A stretch of 38,536 nucleotides of DNA from Achromobacter sp. MYb9 (lineage in GTDB: Bacteria > Pseudomonadota > Gammaproteobacteria > Burkholderiales > Burkholderiaceae_B): positions 1 through 38,536 of the forward strand of contig NZ_PCOQ01000037.1 in assembly GCF_002975275.1 (NCBI RefSeq), read 5' to 3'. Of the stretch, positions 30,886 through 38,508 are shown in pieces (position 1 is the stretch's first letter; every line of letters starts with the position of its first letter). Both the position numbers and the translations under genes were made by a program. The notes beneath the pieces were generated by a model, which was not told where the DNA came from, searched no databases, and worked only from the letters and a program-made list of their open reading frames with translations.

Positions 30886-31437
30886 CTAGGCGGGGGTGGC
30901 TTGTGGCGCGGGCGCGTGGCCTTTGCCGGGATGGATTTCTCCGCAACCAGGACAGGTGCGCTTTTCGGTGCTGGTGTAGAAGCCCTGGAACAAGGGCGGC
31001 AGGTCGGTGACGATGCTCTTCAGCTGCACTTCCACGCGATGCACGAGGTGGCCGCAATGCGGGCAATACCATTCGAAGCCATCGACGAGACCCAGCGGGC
31101 GCTGGCGTTCGATGACCAGACAGGCGCTATCGGCTTCGGGGCGTTGCGGAGAGTGCCTGACATGCGGCGGAAGCAGGAAGATGTCGCCTTCCTTCAGGTC
31201 CACGCGTTCGGGTTTGCCGTCTACCCAGAGGGACAGCCAGGCGTTGCCTTTGATCTGGTAGAAGAACTCTTCCAGCGGGTCGTCGTGATAGTCGGTGCGA
31301 TGGTTCGGACCGCCGACCACGGTGACGATGAAGTCCGCGTCCTGCCAGATCTGCTGGTTGCCGACCGGCGGCTTCAGGAGATGCGCGTGGTCTTGGATCC
31401 AGCGCTGGAAATTCAACGGCGGGCCGTAGGCGGGCAT
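30886..31437 (-). CDS. nbaC: 3-hydroxyanthranilate 3,4-dioxygenase
   Basis: This 183-residue cupin opens the ring of 3-hydroxyanthranilate with O2 to give 2-amino-3-carboxymuconate 6-semialdehyde. Iron ligands H51, E57 and H95 and substrate residues R47, R99 and E110 are all at the positions known for the Cupriavidus metallidurans enzyme. The bacterial-type second metal site is present: C125-x-x-C128 and C162-x-x-C165, a rubredoxin-like iron site. The C-terminal tail (about 15 residues, Ala/Pro-rich) is variable. CGGAG lies about eight bases before the ATG. It is followed by the decarboxylase gene and preceded by a 197-base gap with a likely promoter. Confidence 0.95.
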   Translation of the reverse strand: MPAYGPPLNFQRWIQDHAHLLKPPVGNQQIWQDADFIVTVVGGPNHRTDYHDDPLEEFFYQIKGNAWLSLWVDGKPERVDLKEGDIFLLPPHVRHSPQRPEADSACLVIERQRPLGLVDGFEWYCPHCGHLVHRVEVQLKSIVTDLPPLFQGFYTSTEKRTCPGCGEIHPGKGHAPAPQATPA

Positions 31438-31491
31438 GACGGGACTCCGGTGGGGATTTTGATGCAGTCTAGGCGGGGCAGGCGGCGCCGC

Positions 31492-31497
31492 ATAATA
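31492..31497 (-). promoter_or_regulatory. Putative -10 box ahead of the dioxygenase gene
   Basis: TATTAT on the minus strand (31492-31497) lies 55 bases before the dioxygenase start, in the AT-richest part of the 197-base gap after the LysR gene. No good -35 box precedes it, as is common for promoters activated by LysR-type proteins. The nearby GATAACGC and ATAGAT bases (about 31520-31535) could be part of a regulator site, but no clear T-N11-A palindrome stands out. Confidence 0.4.
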
Positions 31498-31634
31498 GAA
31501 ATTGTCGGGGTGGGTATGCGCGTTATCTATCGCGGGGTTTCCCTTAGCAAGCCCGCCAGAAGGACGCGGCTGTGCTTCGCGCGTAATTCAGCGCGTAACC
31601 CATCATCGTGGCAAGGCACGATGCCGCCCGCGCG

Positions 31635-32591
31635 CTACGGCCGTTGCGCCGCGATCGTTTTCAGATAGTCCACCAGCCGTTGGCACGCTGGGGTCAGCGG
31701 GCGGTCTGCGCGAATGGAATAGCCGACGTCGCCGAAGTCGCCGAATACCTCCGTTGGCAGACGGGCAAGCAGGCCCATCGAGAGGAACTGCGCCGCGGCG
31801 TCGTACGGAATCAGGGCCAACGCGTCGCTGTGCATGAGAATGCCGATGTTGGTCAGCAACGACAGCGATTCGACGTGGCGGGCGGGCAGGCGCAGGCCGG
31901 CGTCGAAGAAGGTGCGCTCAACCGAGGCGCGCAACGGCGAGGTGGGGGCGGGCAGGATCCAGATGTGGTCGATCAGGTCGGGCAACGCCACCGAGGCCGC
32001 GTTGGCCATGGGGTGCTGCGCGCCGACCACCAGGCATAGCGATTCGCGGTAGAGCTTGTGGTGGTCGACCGCCACGCCCGAGATCGAAGCCATGTCCGCG
32101 CCGGGCAGGCGGCCCACGACGATGTCGACGTCGCCAGTGGCCAGCGCGGGCAGCAGTTGGGCGGAAGGGCCTTCGCGCACGGTGACCTGGATGCCGGGAT
32201 GTTCGGTCATCAGGCGCGCGATGGCTTCGGGCAGCAGCTTGGCCGAAGCTGCGATAAGCGTGCCCACCACGACATGGCCGCTGGCGCCGCCCAGCACCGC
32301 ATCGATATCGTCGGCCATGTACCGCACCTCGGCCATCATGGCGTGGACGCGGCGGCCCAGCACCAGGGCCAGCTCGGTGGGCGTGACGCCCCGGTTCGAC
32401 CGTTCGAACAGCGTGGCGCCAAAGAAGGCTTCCAGGTCGTGAACGGCTTTGGTGACGGTGGGCTGGGTCAGATGCAGTTCGCTGGCCGCGCGCGACAGCG
32501 AACGGCGCGCCAGCACGCGCTCGAATATCTGCAATTGATGCAGCTTCAGCTTGTGGCTGAGCGCGTTGGGCGTGATGCGGAAGTTCGACAT
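31635..32591 (-). CDS. LysR-family transcriptional regulator
   Basis: The 318-residue protein has the LysR winged helix (about 15-75: KLHQLQIFERVLARRSLSRAASELHLTQPTVTKAVHDLEAFFGATLFERSNRGVTPTE in order) and a C-terminal substrate-binding-like effector domain starting near HVVVGTLIAASAKLLPEAI. The position is within the 3-hydroxyanthranilate cluster, same strand, between the deaminase and dioxygenase genes, so it probably activates the downstream dioxygenase-decarboxylase-transporter genes. The effector could be a pathway intermediate. I placed the start at 32591 because the HTH then lies at its usual distance; upstream ATGs in frame are possible. Confidence 0.9.
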   Translation of the reverse strand: MSNFRITPNALSHKLKLHQLQIFERVLARRSLSRAASELHLTQPTVTKAVHDLEAFFGATLFERSNRGVTPTELALVLGRRVHAMMAEVRYMADDIDAVLGGASGHVVVGTLIAASAKLLPEAIARLMTEHPGIQVTVREGPSAQLLPALATGDVDIVVGRLPGADMASISGVAVDHHKLYRESLCLVVGAQHPMANAASVALPDLIDHIWILPAPTSPLRASVERTFFDAGLRLPARHVESLSLLTNIGILMHSDALALIPYDAAAQFLSMGLLARLPTEVFGDFGDVGYSIRADRPLTPACQRLVDYLKTIAAQRP

Positions 32592-32689
32592 GCGTGGCCC
32601 GGCCCGGGCAGTGCGCCGCAAGCCGTCATCCTGTTCCCTGTGTGAACGCGAAACGCCGTCGCCCATCATGTGCCCGCCGTGTCGCTGGA

Positions 32690-33121
32690 CTAGCGCGCAA
32701 GCGGCTTGTAGGCGACCGCCTTGATTTCAATCAGCAATTGCGGGTGCGGCAACTGATGCACCGCGACGGTGGTGCGCGCCGGGCCATCGGCGTCGAAGAA
32801 CTCGCCGTAGACCTGATTGTATCCACCGAAGTCGTTCATGTTGACCAGGAAAGTACTGATCTCGACCACGTCGGCCAGCGTGGCGCCGGCGGTTGCGAGG
32901 ATGTCGCCGATGTTCTCGATGACGGCGCGCGTTTGCACGCGGATGTCCAGCGTGGTGGTGCCCATGGCGTCGACCTCGGCGCCGGCGATGCGGTTGTCCG
33001 GTAAGCGGGAGCTGGTGCCGGAGACGAACAGGAAGTCGCCTGCGCGCTTGATGTGGGGATATTTGCCGCGCGGCGTGGCTTTGCCGGCGACGACGGTGGC
33101 GCTGACGTTGGGCTGGGTCAT
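32690..33121 (-). CDS. nbaF: RidA-family 2-aminomuconate deaminase
   Basis: This 143-residue RidA/YjgF-fold protein has the family's conserved GDFLFVSGTSSR, VIENIGDILATAGATLADVVEISTFLVNM and the ARTTVAVHQLPHPQLLIEIKAVAY end with the Arg and Glu of the imine-binding pocket. Placed 23 bases after the semialdehyde dehydrogenase gene, it is best read as the deaminase that converts 2-aminomuconate to 2-oxohex-3-enedioate (4-oxalocrotonate) plus ammonia, as in 2-nitrobenzoate and 2-aminophenol degraders. A general enamine/imine hydrolase is the alternative. It is a small soluble protein, probably trimeric. Confidence 0.88.
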   Translation of the reverse strand: MTQPNVSATVVAGKATPRGKYPHIKRAGDFLFVSGTSSRLPDNRIAGAEVDAMGTTTLDIRVQTRAVIENIGDILATAGATLADVVEISTFLVNMNDFGGYNQVYGEFFDADGPARTTVAVHQLPHPQLLIEIKAVAYKPLAR

Positions 33122-33144
33122 CGTGCGTTCCTTGGTGGACGGAA

Positions 33145-34602
33145 TCAGAGTTTGATGCAGACGTTGGTGGGTTCAGTATAGAAATGCAGCGAATGGCGGC
33201 CGCCTTCGCGGCCGATCCCGGACAGCCCGCTGCCGCCGAACGGCGTGCGCAGGTCGCGCAGGAACCAGCAGTTCACCCAGGCCAGGCCCACCTTCATGGC
33301 TTGCGCCACCCGGTGGCCGCGGGTCAGGTTCTGCGTCCAGACCGCGGCGGCCAGGCCGTACCGCGTGTCATTGGCCAGGCGGATGGCTTCGTCCTCCGTG
33401 TCGAAAGGCGCCACGTGGCAGACCGGGCCGAATACTTCTTCCTTGATGCAACGCGCGTCTTCTTTCAGGCCGGTCCAGACGGTGGGCTGCACATAGGCGC
33501 CCGCGTCGCGGTCGTCGCCAAACACCGGCACGCCACCGCCCGCCACCACGGTCGCGCCTTCTTCGCGCGCCAGCGCAAAGTACGACAGCACTTTCTCACG
33601 GTGTTCGCGCGACACCAGCGGGCCCATTTCGGTAGCCGGATCGAGCGGCCAGCCGATGCGCATGTCGCGCGCGCGGGCAGCCAGCGCGGCAACAAAGCGC
33701 TCGTAGATGGGGCGTTCCACATAGACGCGCTCGGTGCACAGGCAGACCTGTCCGCAATTGGCGAAGACCGATCGCGTCACGCCGTCGACCGCGGCGTCGA
33801 AGTCGGCGTCCGCGAAGACCAGCGCCGCGTTCTTGCCGCCCAATTCGAACGACACCGGTTTCACGCCGGGGGCCACCGCCCGCATGATGGTGGCGCCCGT
33901 GGCGGATTCACCGGTGAAGGTGATGCCGTCGATGTCGGGATGCGTGGTCAGGAATTCGCCTGCGGAATCCGGCCCGAAACCGTGCGCCAGATTCAGCACG
34001 CCGGCGGGCAGCCCCGCCTGGTCGGCGACTTCAGCCAGCAGCGTGGCCGTGCTGGGCGTGACTTCCGACGGTTTCATGATGACCGTGTTGCCGAACGCCA
34101 GCGCGGGCGCGACCTTCCAGGTCAGCAGCAGCAGCGGCAGGTTCCACGGAGAAATCACGCCGACCACGCCCAGCGGCTTGCGGTATGCGTAGTTCAGCGC
34201 CTGCCTGCCGTCCGGCGTGTCCGTCATGTAGCTTTCCATGTCCAGCGTGCGGGCCAACTCCGCGAACGCGCGGAAGTTGGCGGCGCCGCGCGGAATGTCG
34301 ATCTTGCCGGCCCAGCCGACTGGCTTGCCGGTGTCGCCGATCTCGGCTTGCAGGAAGTCATCGAACCGCCGCGTGATGCCGTCGGCCAGCGCCAGCAGAT
34401 GGTCCGTGCGCGCCTCGACCGACAGCCCCGCCCAAGCCGGCAGCGCCCGGTGCGCCGCGGCGATCGCGCGGTTCACCTGGTCCCGGCTGGCTTCGTGGAC
34501 CTGGGCGATGCGTTGCCCGTTTACCGGGCTGTGCTTGTCGAAGGTGGACACGCCGTCTTCAAAGCGGCCGTCGATGTAGTTGCGCAGTTGGCGGATCGTC
34601 AC
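33145..34602 (-). CDS. nbaE: 2-aminomuconate-6-semialdehyde dehydrogenase
   Basis: This 485-residue aldehyde dehydrogenase oxidises 2-aminomuconate semialdehyde to 2-aminomuconate with NAD+. The catalytic set known for the Pseudomonas fluorescens enzyme (Arg120, Asn169, Glu268, Cys302, Arg464) maps here to R105, N154, E253, C287 and R449, each shifted by 15, which argues for this substrate and not a generic aldehyde. Stretches PWNLPLLLLTWKVAPALAFG, SFELGGKNAALVF and NCGQVCLCTERVYV show the fold. The start codon is GTG at 34602 with AAGGGG eight bases upstream. It is the first gene of the leftward cluster, facing MarR. Reference numbering is from memory. Confidence 0.93.
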   Translation of the reverse strand: MTIRQLRNYIDGRFEDGVSTFDKHSPVNGQRIAQVHEASRDQVNRAIAAAHRALPAWAGLSVEARTDHLLALADGITRRFDDFLQAEIGDTGKPVGWAGKIDIPRGAANFRAFAELARTLDMESYMTDTPDGRQALNYAYRKPLGVVGVISPWNLPLLLLTWKVAPALAFGNTVIMKPSEVTPSTATLLAEVADQAGLPAGVLNLAHGFGPDSAGEFLTTHPDIDGITFTGESATGATIMRAVAPGVKPVSFELGGKNAALVFADADFDAAVDGVTRSVFANCGQVCLCTERVYVERPIYERFVAALAARARDMRIGWPLDPATEMGPLVSREHREKVLSYFALAREEGATVVAGGGVPVFGDDRDAGAYVQPTVWTGLKEDARCIKEEVFGPVCHVAPFDTEDEAIRLANDTRYGLAAAVWTQNLTRGHRVAQAMKVGLAWVNCWFLRDLRTPFGGSGLSGIGREGGRHSLHFYTEPTNVCIKL

Positions 34603-34644
34603 GATCTGGCCCCTTGAATGGTGTTTGAACGGCGGGTTAATAAA

Positions 34645-34656
34645 TACGTATACGTA
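34645..34656. promoter_or_regulatory. Perfect 12-bp palindrome between the MarR and dehydrogenase genes
   Basis: TACGTATACGTA is its own reverse complement and sits in an AT-rich patch 43 bases upstream of the dehydrogenase start and about 100 before the marR start. MarR dimers bind short palindromes of this kind over promoters. It is the best operator candidate for the adjacent MarR protein, and would repress the degradation operon. Confidence 0.6.
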
Positions 34657-34723
34657 CTATATTGCCGGATCATAGGCAGCCCTGGCAGCCAAGTCAATGC
34701 GCATTTTCGCGGGAGCCAGCGCC

Positions 34724-34729
34724 TACAAT
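34724..34729 (+). promoter_or_regulatory. Putative -10 box of the marR gene
   Basis: TACAAT lies 27 bases before the marR start codon in a position that fits a sigma-70 -10 box. No good -35 box is found at the usual distance. Confidence 0.4.
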
Positions 34730-34755
34730 CGTCAGGCACACCCCATGGAAGCCCG

Positions 34756-35232
34756 ATGACCGCCACCGTCCGTCCCGCCGCGGCCCCGCCCCGCGACTTG
34801 CAAGCCTTCGACCTGACGCAGGTCGCCTCGCACCTGCTGCGCCGGGCGCATTTTCGGGCCGAAGCCCTGTTCGCCCAGGCTTTTCCGGACGAAGACCTGA
34901 CGCCGCGCCAGAAGGCACTGCTGATCACCGTGTATCAGAACCCGGGCGCCACGCAGAACCGCATCGCCGAACTGATTGCGTTGGACCGCAATTCTTTCGC
35001 TGAAATGATGGCTCGCATGACGGCGAAGGGCTATGTGCGCCGCACGCGCTCGCCAGAAGACGGCCGTGCTTATGCGTTGGAGATCACCGATGAAGGCGTG
35101 GCGCTGCTGGCGCGCGTCCTGCCCCAGGATGCCGATGTGGAGGCCCAGGTGCTGGCGCCGATCCCGCCTGAGCTGCGTCCGGTGTTCTTGAAGTGCCTGC
35201 GATTGATGGCGGGGTTGGAGCAGCAGGACTGA
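34756..35232 (+). CDS. MarR-family transcriptional regulator
   Basis: The 158-residue product is a MarR winged helix protein: DLTPRQKALLITVYQNPGATQNRIAELIALDRNSFAEMMARMTAKGYVRRTRSPEDGRAYALEITDEGVALL reads through the recognition helix and the wing with its conserved Asp-Gly-Arg (EDGRAYAL). It is divergent from the dehydrogenase gene and faces the palindrome at 34645-34656, the usual layout for a repressor whose ligand is an aromatic acid. I chose the ATG at 34756; the longer frame reads through the promoter region. It is probably released by a substrate or intermediate of the pathway. Confidence 0.92.
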   Translation: MTATVRPAAAPPRDLQAFDLTQVASHLLRRAHFRAEALFAQAFPDEDLTPRQKALLITVYQNPGATQNRIAELIALDRNSFAEMMARMTAKGYVRRTRSPEDGRAYALEITDEGVALLARVLPQDADVEAQVLAPIPPELRPVFLKCLRLMAGLEQQD

Positions 35233-35277
35233 GCGGGCCGGGAACGCTGGTGCCGTGATGGCGCAAGGCCAAACCCG

Positions 35278-36213
35278 TCACTTGGGCGGCGTTTCTTCCG
35301 GCGCGTTCGCGGTATCCACCGTATTCGCCGTCGGCTTTTCCGCGCTTCCAAACCGCAGCGCGAATTGCCGGGTGAACACGGCGCCGAAGAAGAAAATCTG
35401 CGCGGAATAGTAGATCCACAGCAGCAGCGCGATCAGCGAACCGGCCGCGCCGTAAGCGGATACCGCCGCGCCGCGGCTCAAGTAGACGCCGATCCCCCAT
35501 TTGCCCACCAGGAACAACGCGGCTGTCACGATGGCGCCGGGAATCACGTCCTTCCAGGAGATCTTCGCGCTGGGCAGCAGCTTGAAGATCACGGCGAATA
35601 GCGCCACCACCACCGAAAACGAAAACAGGCTGGAAAGCCAATCGGCCACCGTGGCGATGGTGGATGCCATCCACAAGTCTCCGTAGAACTTGCGCGCCGC
35701 GCCCAGGGCGGCGTTCACGGTCAGCGAAATCAGTAAAAACAGGGCCAGCACCAACACCAGGCCGAACGACAACACGCGGCTGCGCACCATGCCGTGGATG
35801 CCGCCCTTCTGGTGTGGCGGCACTTCCCACAGATCGTCCAGGCTGGCCTTCAGTTCGGCAAACGCCGTCGTGGCGCTGAAGATCAGCACAAAAATCGAAA
35901 TCAGCGCCGCAATCCAGCCGCCACCCGATTCATGGGCGCTGGCCAGCACGGTCTGGATGACCTCGGCGCCGCGTTCGCCCGTCAGGTCGCGCAGGGAAGA
36001 AAACAGCTCGGAGCGCACCGCGTCTTCGCCGAAGAAAGCGCCCGCCACCGCGATCACCAGGATAAGCATCGGGGCCAGCGAGAAGACCATGTACAGCGCC
36101 AGCGCCGCGCCCTTGCTGGAAGCGCGATGGCTCGACCACTGGTTGGCGGAATCCATCAGCAATCCGCCGATTTCGGACGGACGCAGGGCTCGCAGGCTCT
36201 GGGGAAGGCGCAT
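35278..36213 (-). CDS. YihY/BrkB-family inner-membrane protein
   Basis: This 311-residue polytopic membrane protein has the YihY/BrkB landmarks: ASSKGAALALYMVFSLAPMLILVIAVAGAFFGEDA near the start, FSATTAFAELKASLDDLWEV, and GVYLSRGAAVSAYGAAGSLIALLLWIYYSAQIFFFGAVFTRQFALRFG. About six membrane helices are expected; the C-terminal tail is soluble and rich in Thr/Pro/Glu. BrkB was named in Bordetella pertussis for serum resistance with BrkA, but the family is widespread and its biochemical role remains unclear. It is monocistronic, downstream of groESL on the same strand but separated by terminators and its own likely promoter. Confidence 0.9.
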   Translation of the reverse strand: MRLPQSLRALRPSEIGGLLMDSANQWSSHRASSKGAALALYMVFSLAPMLILVIAVAGAFFGEDAVRSELFSSLRDLTGERGAEVIQTVLASAHESGGGWIAALISIFVLIFSATTAFAELKASLDDLWEVPPHQKGGIHGMVRSRVLSFGLVLVLALFLLISLTVNAALGAARKFYGDLWMASTIATVADWLSSLFSFSVVVALFAVIFKLLPSAKISWKDVIPGAIVTAALFLVGKWGIGVYLSRGAAVSAYGAAGSLIALLLWIYYSAQIFFFGAVFTRQFALRFGSAEKPTANTVDTANAPEETPPK

Positions 36214-36241
36214 GGGTCTGGACTCTGTCTATGGACCCTTT

Positions 36242-36247
36242 ATTGTA
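36242..36247 (-). promoter_or_regulatory. Putative -10 box of the yihY/brkB gene
   Basis: TACAAT on the minus strand lies 28 bases before the start codon at 36213, at a typical distance for a -10 box. The bases 17 further upstream do not resemble a consensus -35. Confidence 0.35.
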
Positions 36248-36345
36248 GGGACGCATGTGCCGGGACGAAACCCACAGTTTGTGCGCAAACGTTTTCGGGC
36301 CGGACAGCCCGTCGCAAGGCCGTTGAAAAAAGGCCGCGCCCAAAG

Positions 36346-36374
36346 AAAAACCCCCGGGGCGAAGGTCCGGGGGC
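36346..36374 (-). terminator. Intrinsic terminator of groESL
   Basis: On the minus strand CCCCCGG (36367-36373) pairs with CCGGGGG (36351-36357), a GC stem of about seven pairs with a short loop, followed by five U residues (plus-strand A at 36346-36350). It lies about 60 bases after the groEL stop. Confidence 0.85.
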
Positions 36375-36391
36375 TTTTCAGATACTGCATT

Positions 36392-36410
36392 CCCCGGCAT
36401 GAAGCCGGGG
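36392..36410 (-). other. Second hairpin between groEL and its terminator
   Basis: CCCCGGC and GCCGGGG form a perfect 7-bp stem with a 5-base loop (36392-36410), between the groEL stop and the U-tract terminator. Without a U-run it may protect the abundant groESL mRNA from exonucleases. Confidence 0.6.
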
Positions 36411-36433
36411 AGGCCGTGCAAGGGAAGCGGGAC

Positions 36434-38074
36434 TTAGAAGTCCATGCCGCCCATGCCGCCCATGCCACCCGGCATGGCCGGGGCAGCGGGCTTGTCTTCG
36501 GCCAGTTCCACAACGGCGGCTTCAGCCGTCAGCAACAGGCTGGCGACGGAGGCTGCGTTCTGCAGGGCGGTGCGGGTCACCTTGGTGGGATCCAGCACGC
36601 CTTGCTCAACCAGGTCGGTGTACTCGCCGGTTGCGGCGTTGTAGCCGTAGTTGCCCGTGCCGTTCAGCACGTTGCTGACCACGACGCTGGCTTCTTCGCC
36701 GGCGTTCGTGACGATGGTGCGCAGCGGCTCTTCCACAGCACGCAGGATCAGCTTGATACCGGCGTTCTGGTCAGGCGTATCGCCCTTCAGGTCAGCGATG
36801 GCTTGCTTGGCGCGCAGCAGTGCAACACCGCCACCAGCCACAACGCCTTCTTCCACTGCGGCGCGGGTAGCGTGCAGGGCGTCTTCGACGCGAGCCTTCT
36901 TTTCCTTCATTTCGACTTCGGTGGCAGCGCCAACGCGAATCACGGCAACGCCGCCGGCCAGCTTGGCCACGCGTTCTTGCAGCTTTTCACGGTCGTAGTC
37001 GGACGTGGCTTCTTCGATCTGGATACGGACTTGCTTGACGCGAGCCTCGATCGACTTGCTGTCGCCAGCGCCGTCGATGATCGTCGTGTTTTCCTTGCCC
37101 ACTTCGATGCGCTTGGCTTGGCCCAGTTCAGCCAGGCCGGCCTTTTCCAGCGACATGCCGGTTTCTTCGGAGATCACCGTGCCGCCCGTCAGGATGGCGA
37201 TGTCTTCCAGCATGGCCTTGCGGCGGTCGCCGAAGCCCGGAGCCTTGACGGCGGTGGTCTTCAGGATGCCACGGATGTTGTTCACAACCAGGGTGGCCAG
37301 CGCTTCGCCTTCGACGTCTTCTGCAATGATCAGCAGCGGACGGCTCGACTTGGCAACTTGTTCCAGCACGGGCAGCAGGTCACGGATGTTGCTGATCTTC
37401 TTGTCGAAAATCAGGACATACGGATCTTCCAGCACGGCAACTTGCTTTTCCGGGCTGTTGATGAAGTAGGGCGACAGGTAGCCGCGGTCGAATTGCATGC
37501 CTTCGACGACGTCCAGCTCGTTTTCCAGCGACTTGCCGTCTTCGACGGTGATGACGCCTTCCTTGCCAACCTTGTCCATCGCGTCAGCGATGATCTGGCC
37601 GATGGAGGCATCGCTGTTGGCCGAGATCGAACCAACTTGAGCGATTTCCTTGCTGGTCGTGACCGGCTTGGATTGCTTCTTCAGTTCAGCCACGGCAGCG
37701 GCGACAGCCTTGTCGATGCCGCGCTTCAGGTCGATCGGGTTGAAACCGGCGGCAACGTACTTCAGGCCTTCCATGACGATGGCTTGAGCCAGCACGGTGG
37801 CGGTCGTGGTGCCGTCACCGGCGTTGTCGGAGGTCTTGGAAGCAACGTCCTTGACCAGTTGTGCGCCGATGTTCTCGAACTTGTCCTTCAGTTCGATTTC
37901 CTTGGCGACGGACACGCCGTCCTTGGTCACGGTCGGGGCGCCGAACGAGCGCTCCAGCACGACGTTGCGACCCTTGGGGCCCAGGGTGGTCTTAACAGCG
38001 TTGGCGAGAACATTCACGCCGCGGACGATGCGCACACGGGCGTCGTCACCGAACAATACTTGCTTGGCAGCCAT
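36434..38074 (-). CDS. groEL: Chaperonin GroEL (60 kDa)
   Basis: This 546-residue cytosolic chaperonin forms the double seven-membered ring that folds proteins with GroES and ATP. The sequence is canonical throughout: MAAKQVLFGDDAR at the start, TLGPKGRNVVLERSFGAPTVTKDG, the nucleotide-binding GDGTTTATVLAQAIV, VEDGKSLENELDVVEGMQFDRGYLSPYF in the apical region, and the flexible GGM tail ending PGGMGGMGGMDF. GAAGGAAG precedes the ATG at 38074, 36 bases after groES. Codon use here is less GC-rich at third positions than in the accessory loci, typical of a highly expressed gene. Confidence 0.99.
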   Translation of the reverse strand: MAAKQVLFGDDARVRIVRGVNVLANAVKTTLGPKGRNVVLERSFGAPTVTKDGVSVAKEIELKDKFENIGAQLVKDVASKTSDNAGDGTTTATVLAQAIVMEGLKYVAAGFNPIDLKRGIDKAVAAAVAELKKQSKPVTTSKEIAQVGSISANSDASIGQIIADAMDKVGKEGVITVEDGKSLENELDVVEGMQFDRGYLSPYFINSPEKQVAVLEDPYVLIFDKKISNIRDLLPVLEQVAKSSRPLLIIAEDVEGEALATLVVNNIRGILKTTAVKAPGFGDRRKAMLEDIAILTGGTVISEETGMSLEKAGLAELGQAKRIEVGKENTTIIDGAGDSKSIEARVKQVRIQIEEATSDYDREKLQERVAKLAGGVAVIRVGAATEVEMKEKKARVEDALHATRAAVEEGVVAGGGVALLRAKQAIADLKGDTPDQNAGIKLILRAVEEPLRTIVTNAGEEASVVVSNVLNGTGNYGYNAATGEYTDLVEQGVLDPTKVTRTALQNAASVASLLLTAEAAVVELAEDKPAAPAMPGGMGGMGGMDF

Positions 38075-38110
38075 TTCTTAGCTTCCTTCGAAAATTCGTT
38101 TGAGGCGGGA

Positions 38111-38398
38111 TTACAGAACCACGGCGAGGATTTCGTCCTCGCGGATGACGAGCAGTTCTTCGCCATCAACCTTCACGGACTGGCCGGCGTACTTGCCGAA
38201 CAGAACCTTGTCGCCAGCCTTCAGGTCGACCGGCAGAATCTTGCCCTCTTCGGTCTTCTTGCCGGGGCCGACGGCCACGACTTCGCCTTGATCAGGCTTT
38301 TCAGCAGCGCTGTCGGGGATGACGATGCCCGAGGCAGTCTTGCGCTCGTTTTCGAGGCGTTTGACGATCACGCGATCGCCCAGGGGACGCAAGGCCAT
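38111..38398 (-). CDS. groES: Co-chaperonin GroES (10 kDa)
   Basis: This 95-residue protein caps the GroEL ring. Signatures are MALRPLGDRVIVKRLENERKTASGIVIPDSAAEKPDQGEVVAVG in order, the mobile loop around ERKTASGIVI and the C-terminal GEELLVIREDEILAVV. The start at 38398 is set by AGGAG seven bases upstream. groES is first in the operon, with a CIRCE operator and promoter just ahead. Confidence 0.98.
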   Translation of the reverse strand: MALRPLGDRVIVKRLENERKTASGIVIPDSAAEKPDQGEVVAVGPGKKTEEGKILPVDLKAGDKVLFGKYAGQSVKVDGEELLVIREDEILAVVL

Positions 38399-38454
38399 GA
38401 GTAACTCCTGTTTACTTGAAAAAAGTGAATGATCAGTGAGCCACGGGAGGGCTG

Positions 38455-38481
38455 TTAGCACTCACCGGTGTCGAGTGCTAA
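38455..38481 (-). promoter_or_regulatory. CIRCE operator (HrcA binding site)
   Basis: A perfect CIRCE element: TTAGCACTC (38455-38463), a 9-base spacer, and GAGTGCTAA (38473-38481). HrcA binds it and represses groESL until heat stress titrates HrcA away. It begins right at the -10 box and ends 56 bases before groES. Confidence 0.97.
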
Positions 38482-38508
38482 TTATAGGGATGATGTTCCG
38501 GGGTTCAA
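38481..38508 (-). promoter_or_regulatory. Sigma-70 promoter of groESL
   Basis: On the minus strand TTGAAC (plus-strand GTTCAA, 38503-38508), 16 bases, then TATAAT (38481-38486), abutting CIRCE. TATAAT is a perfect -10 and the -35 matches four of six. The bases CTTGAA ahead also resemble a sigma-32 -35 site, so dual heat control is possible. Confidence 0.8.

Noticed and set aside
35690..38404. Open frame of 904 codons on the plus strand
   Set aside because: It is the antisense shadow of groEL, groES and yihY; it has no domain and results from strong codon bias in groEL.
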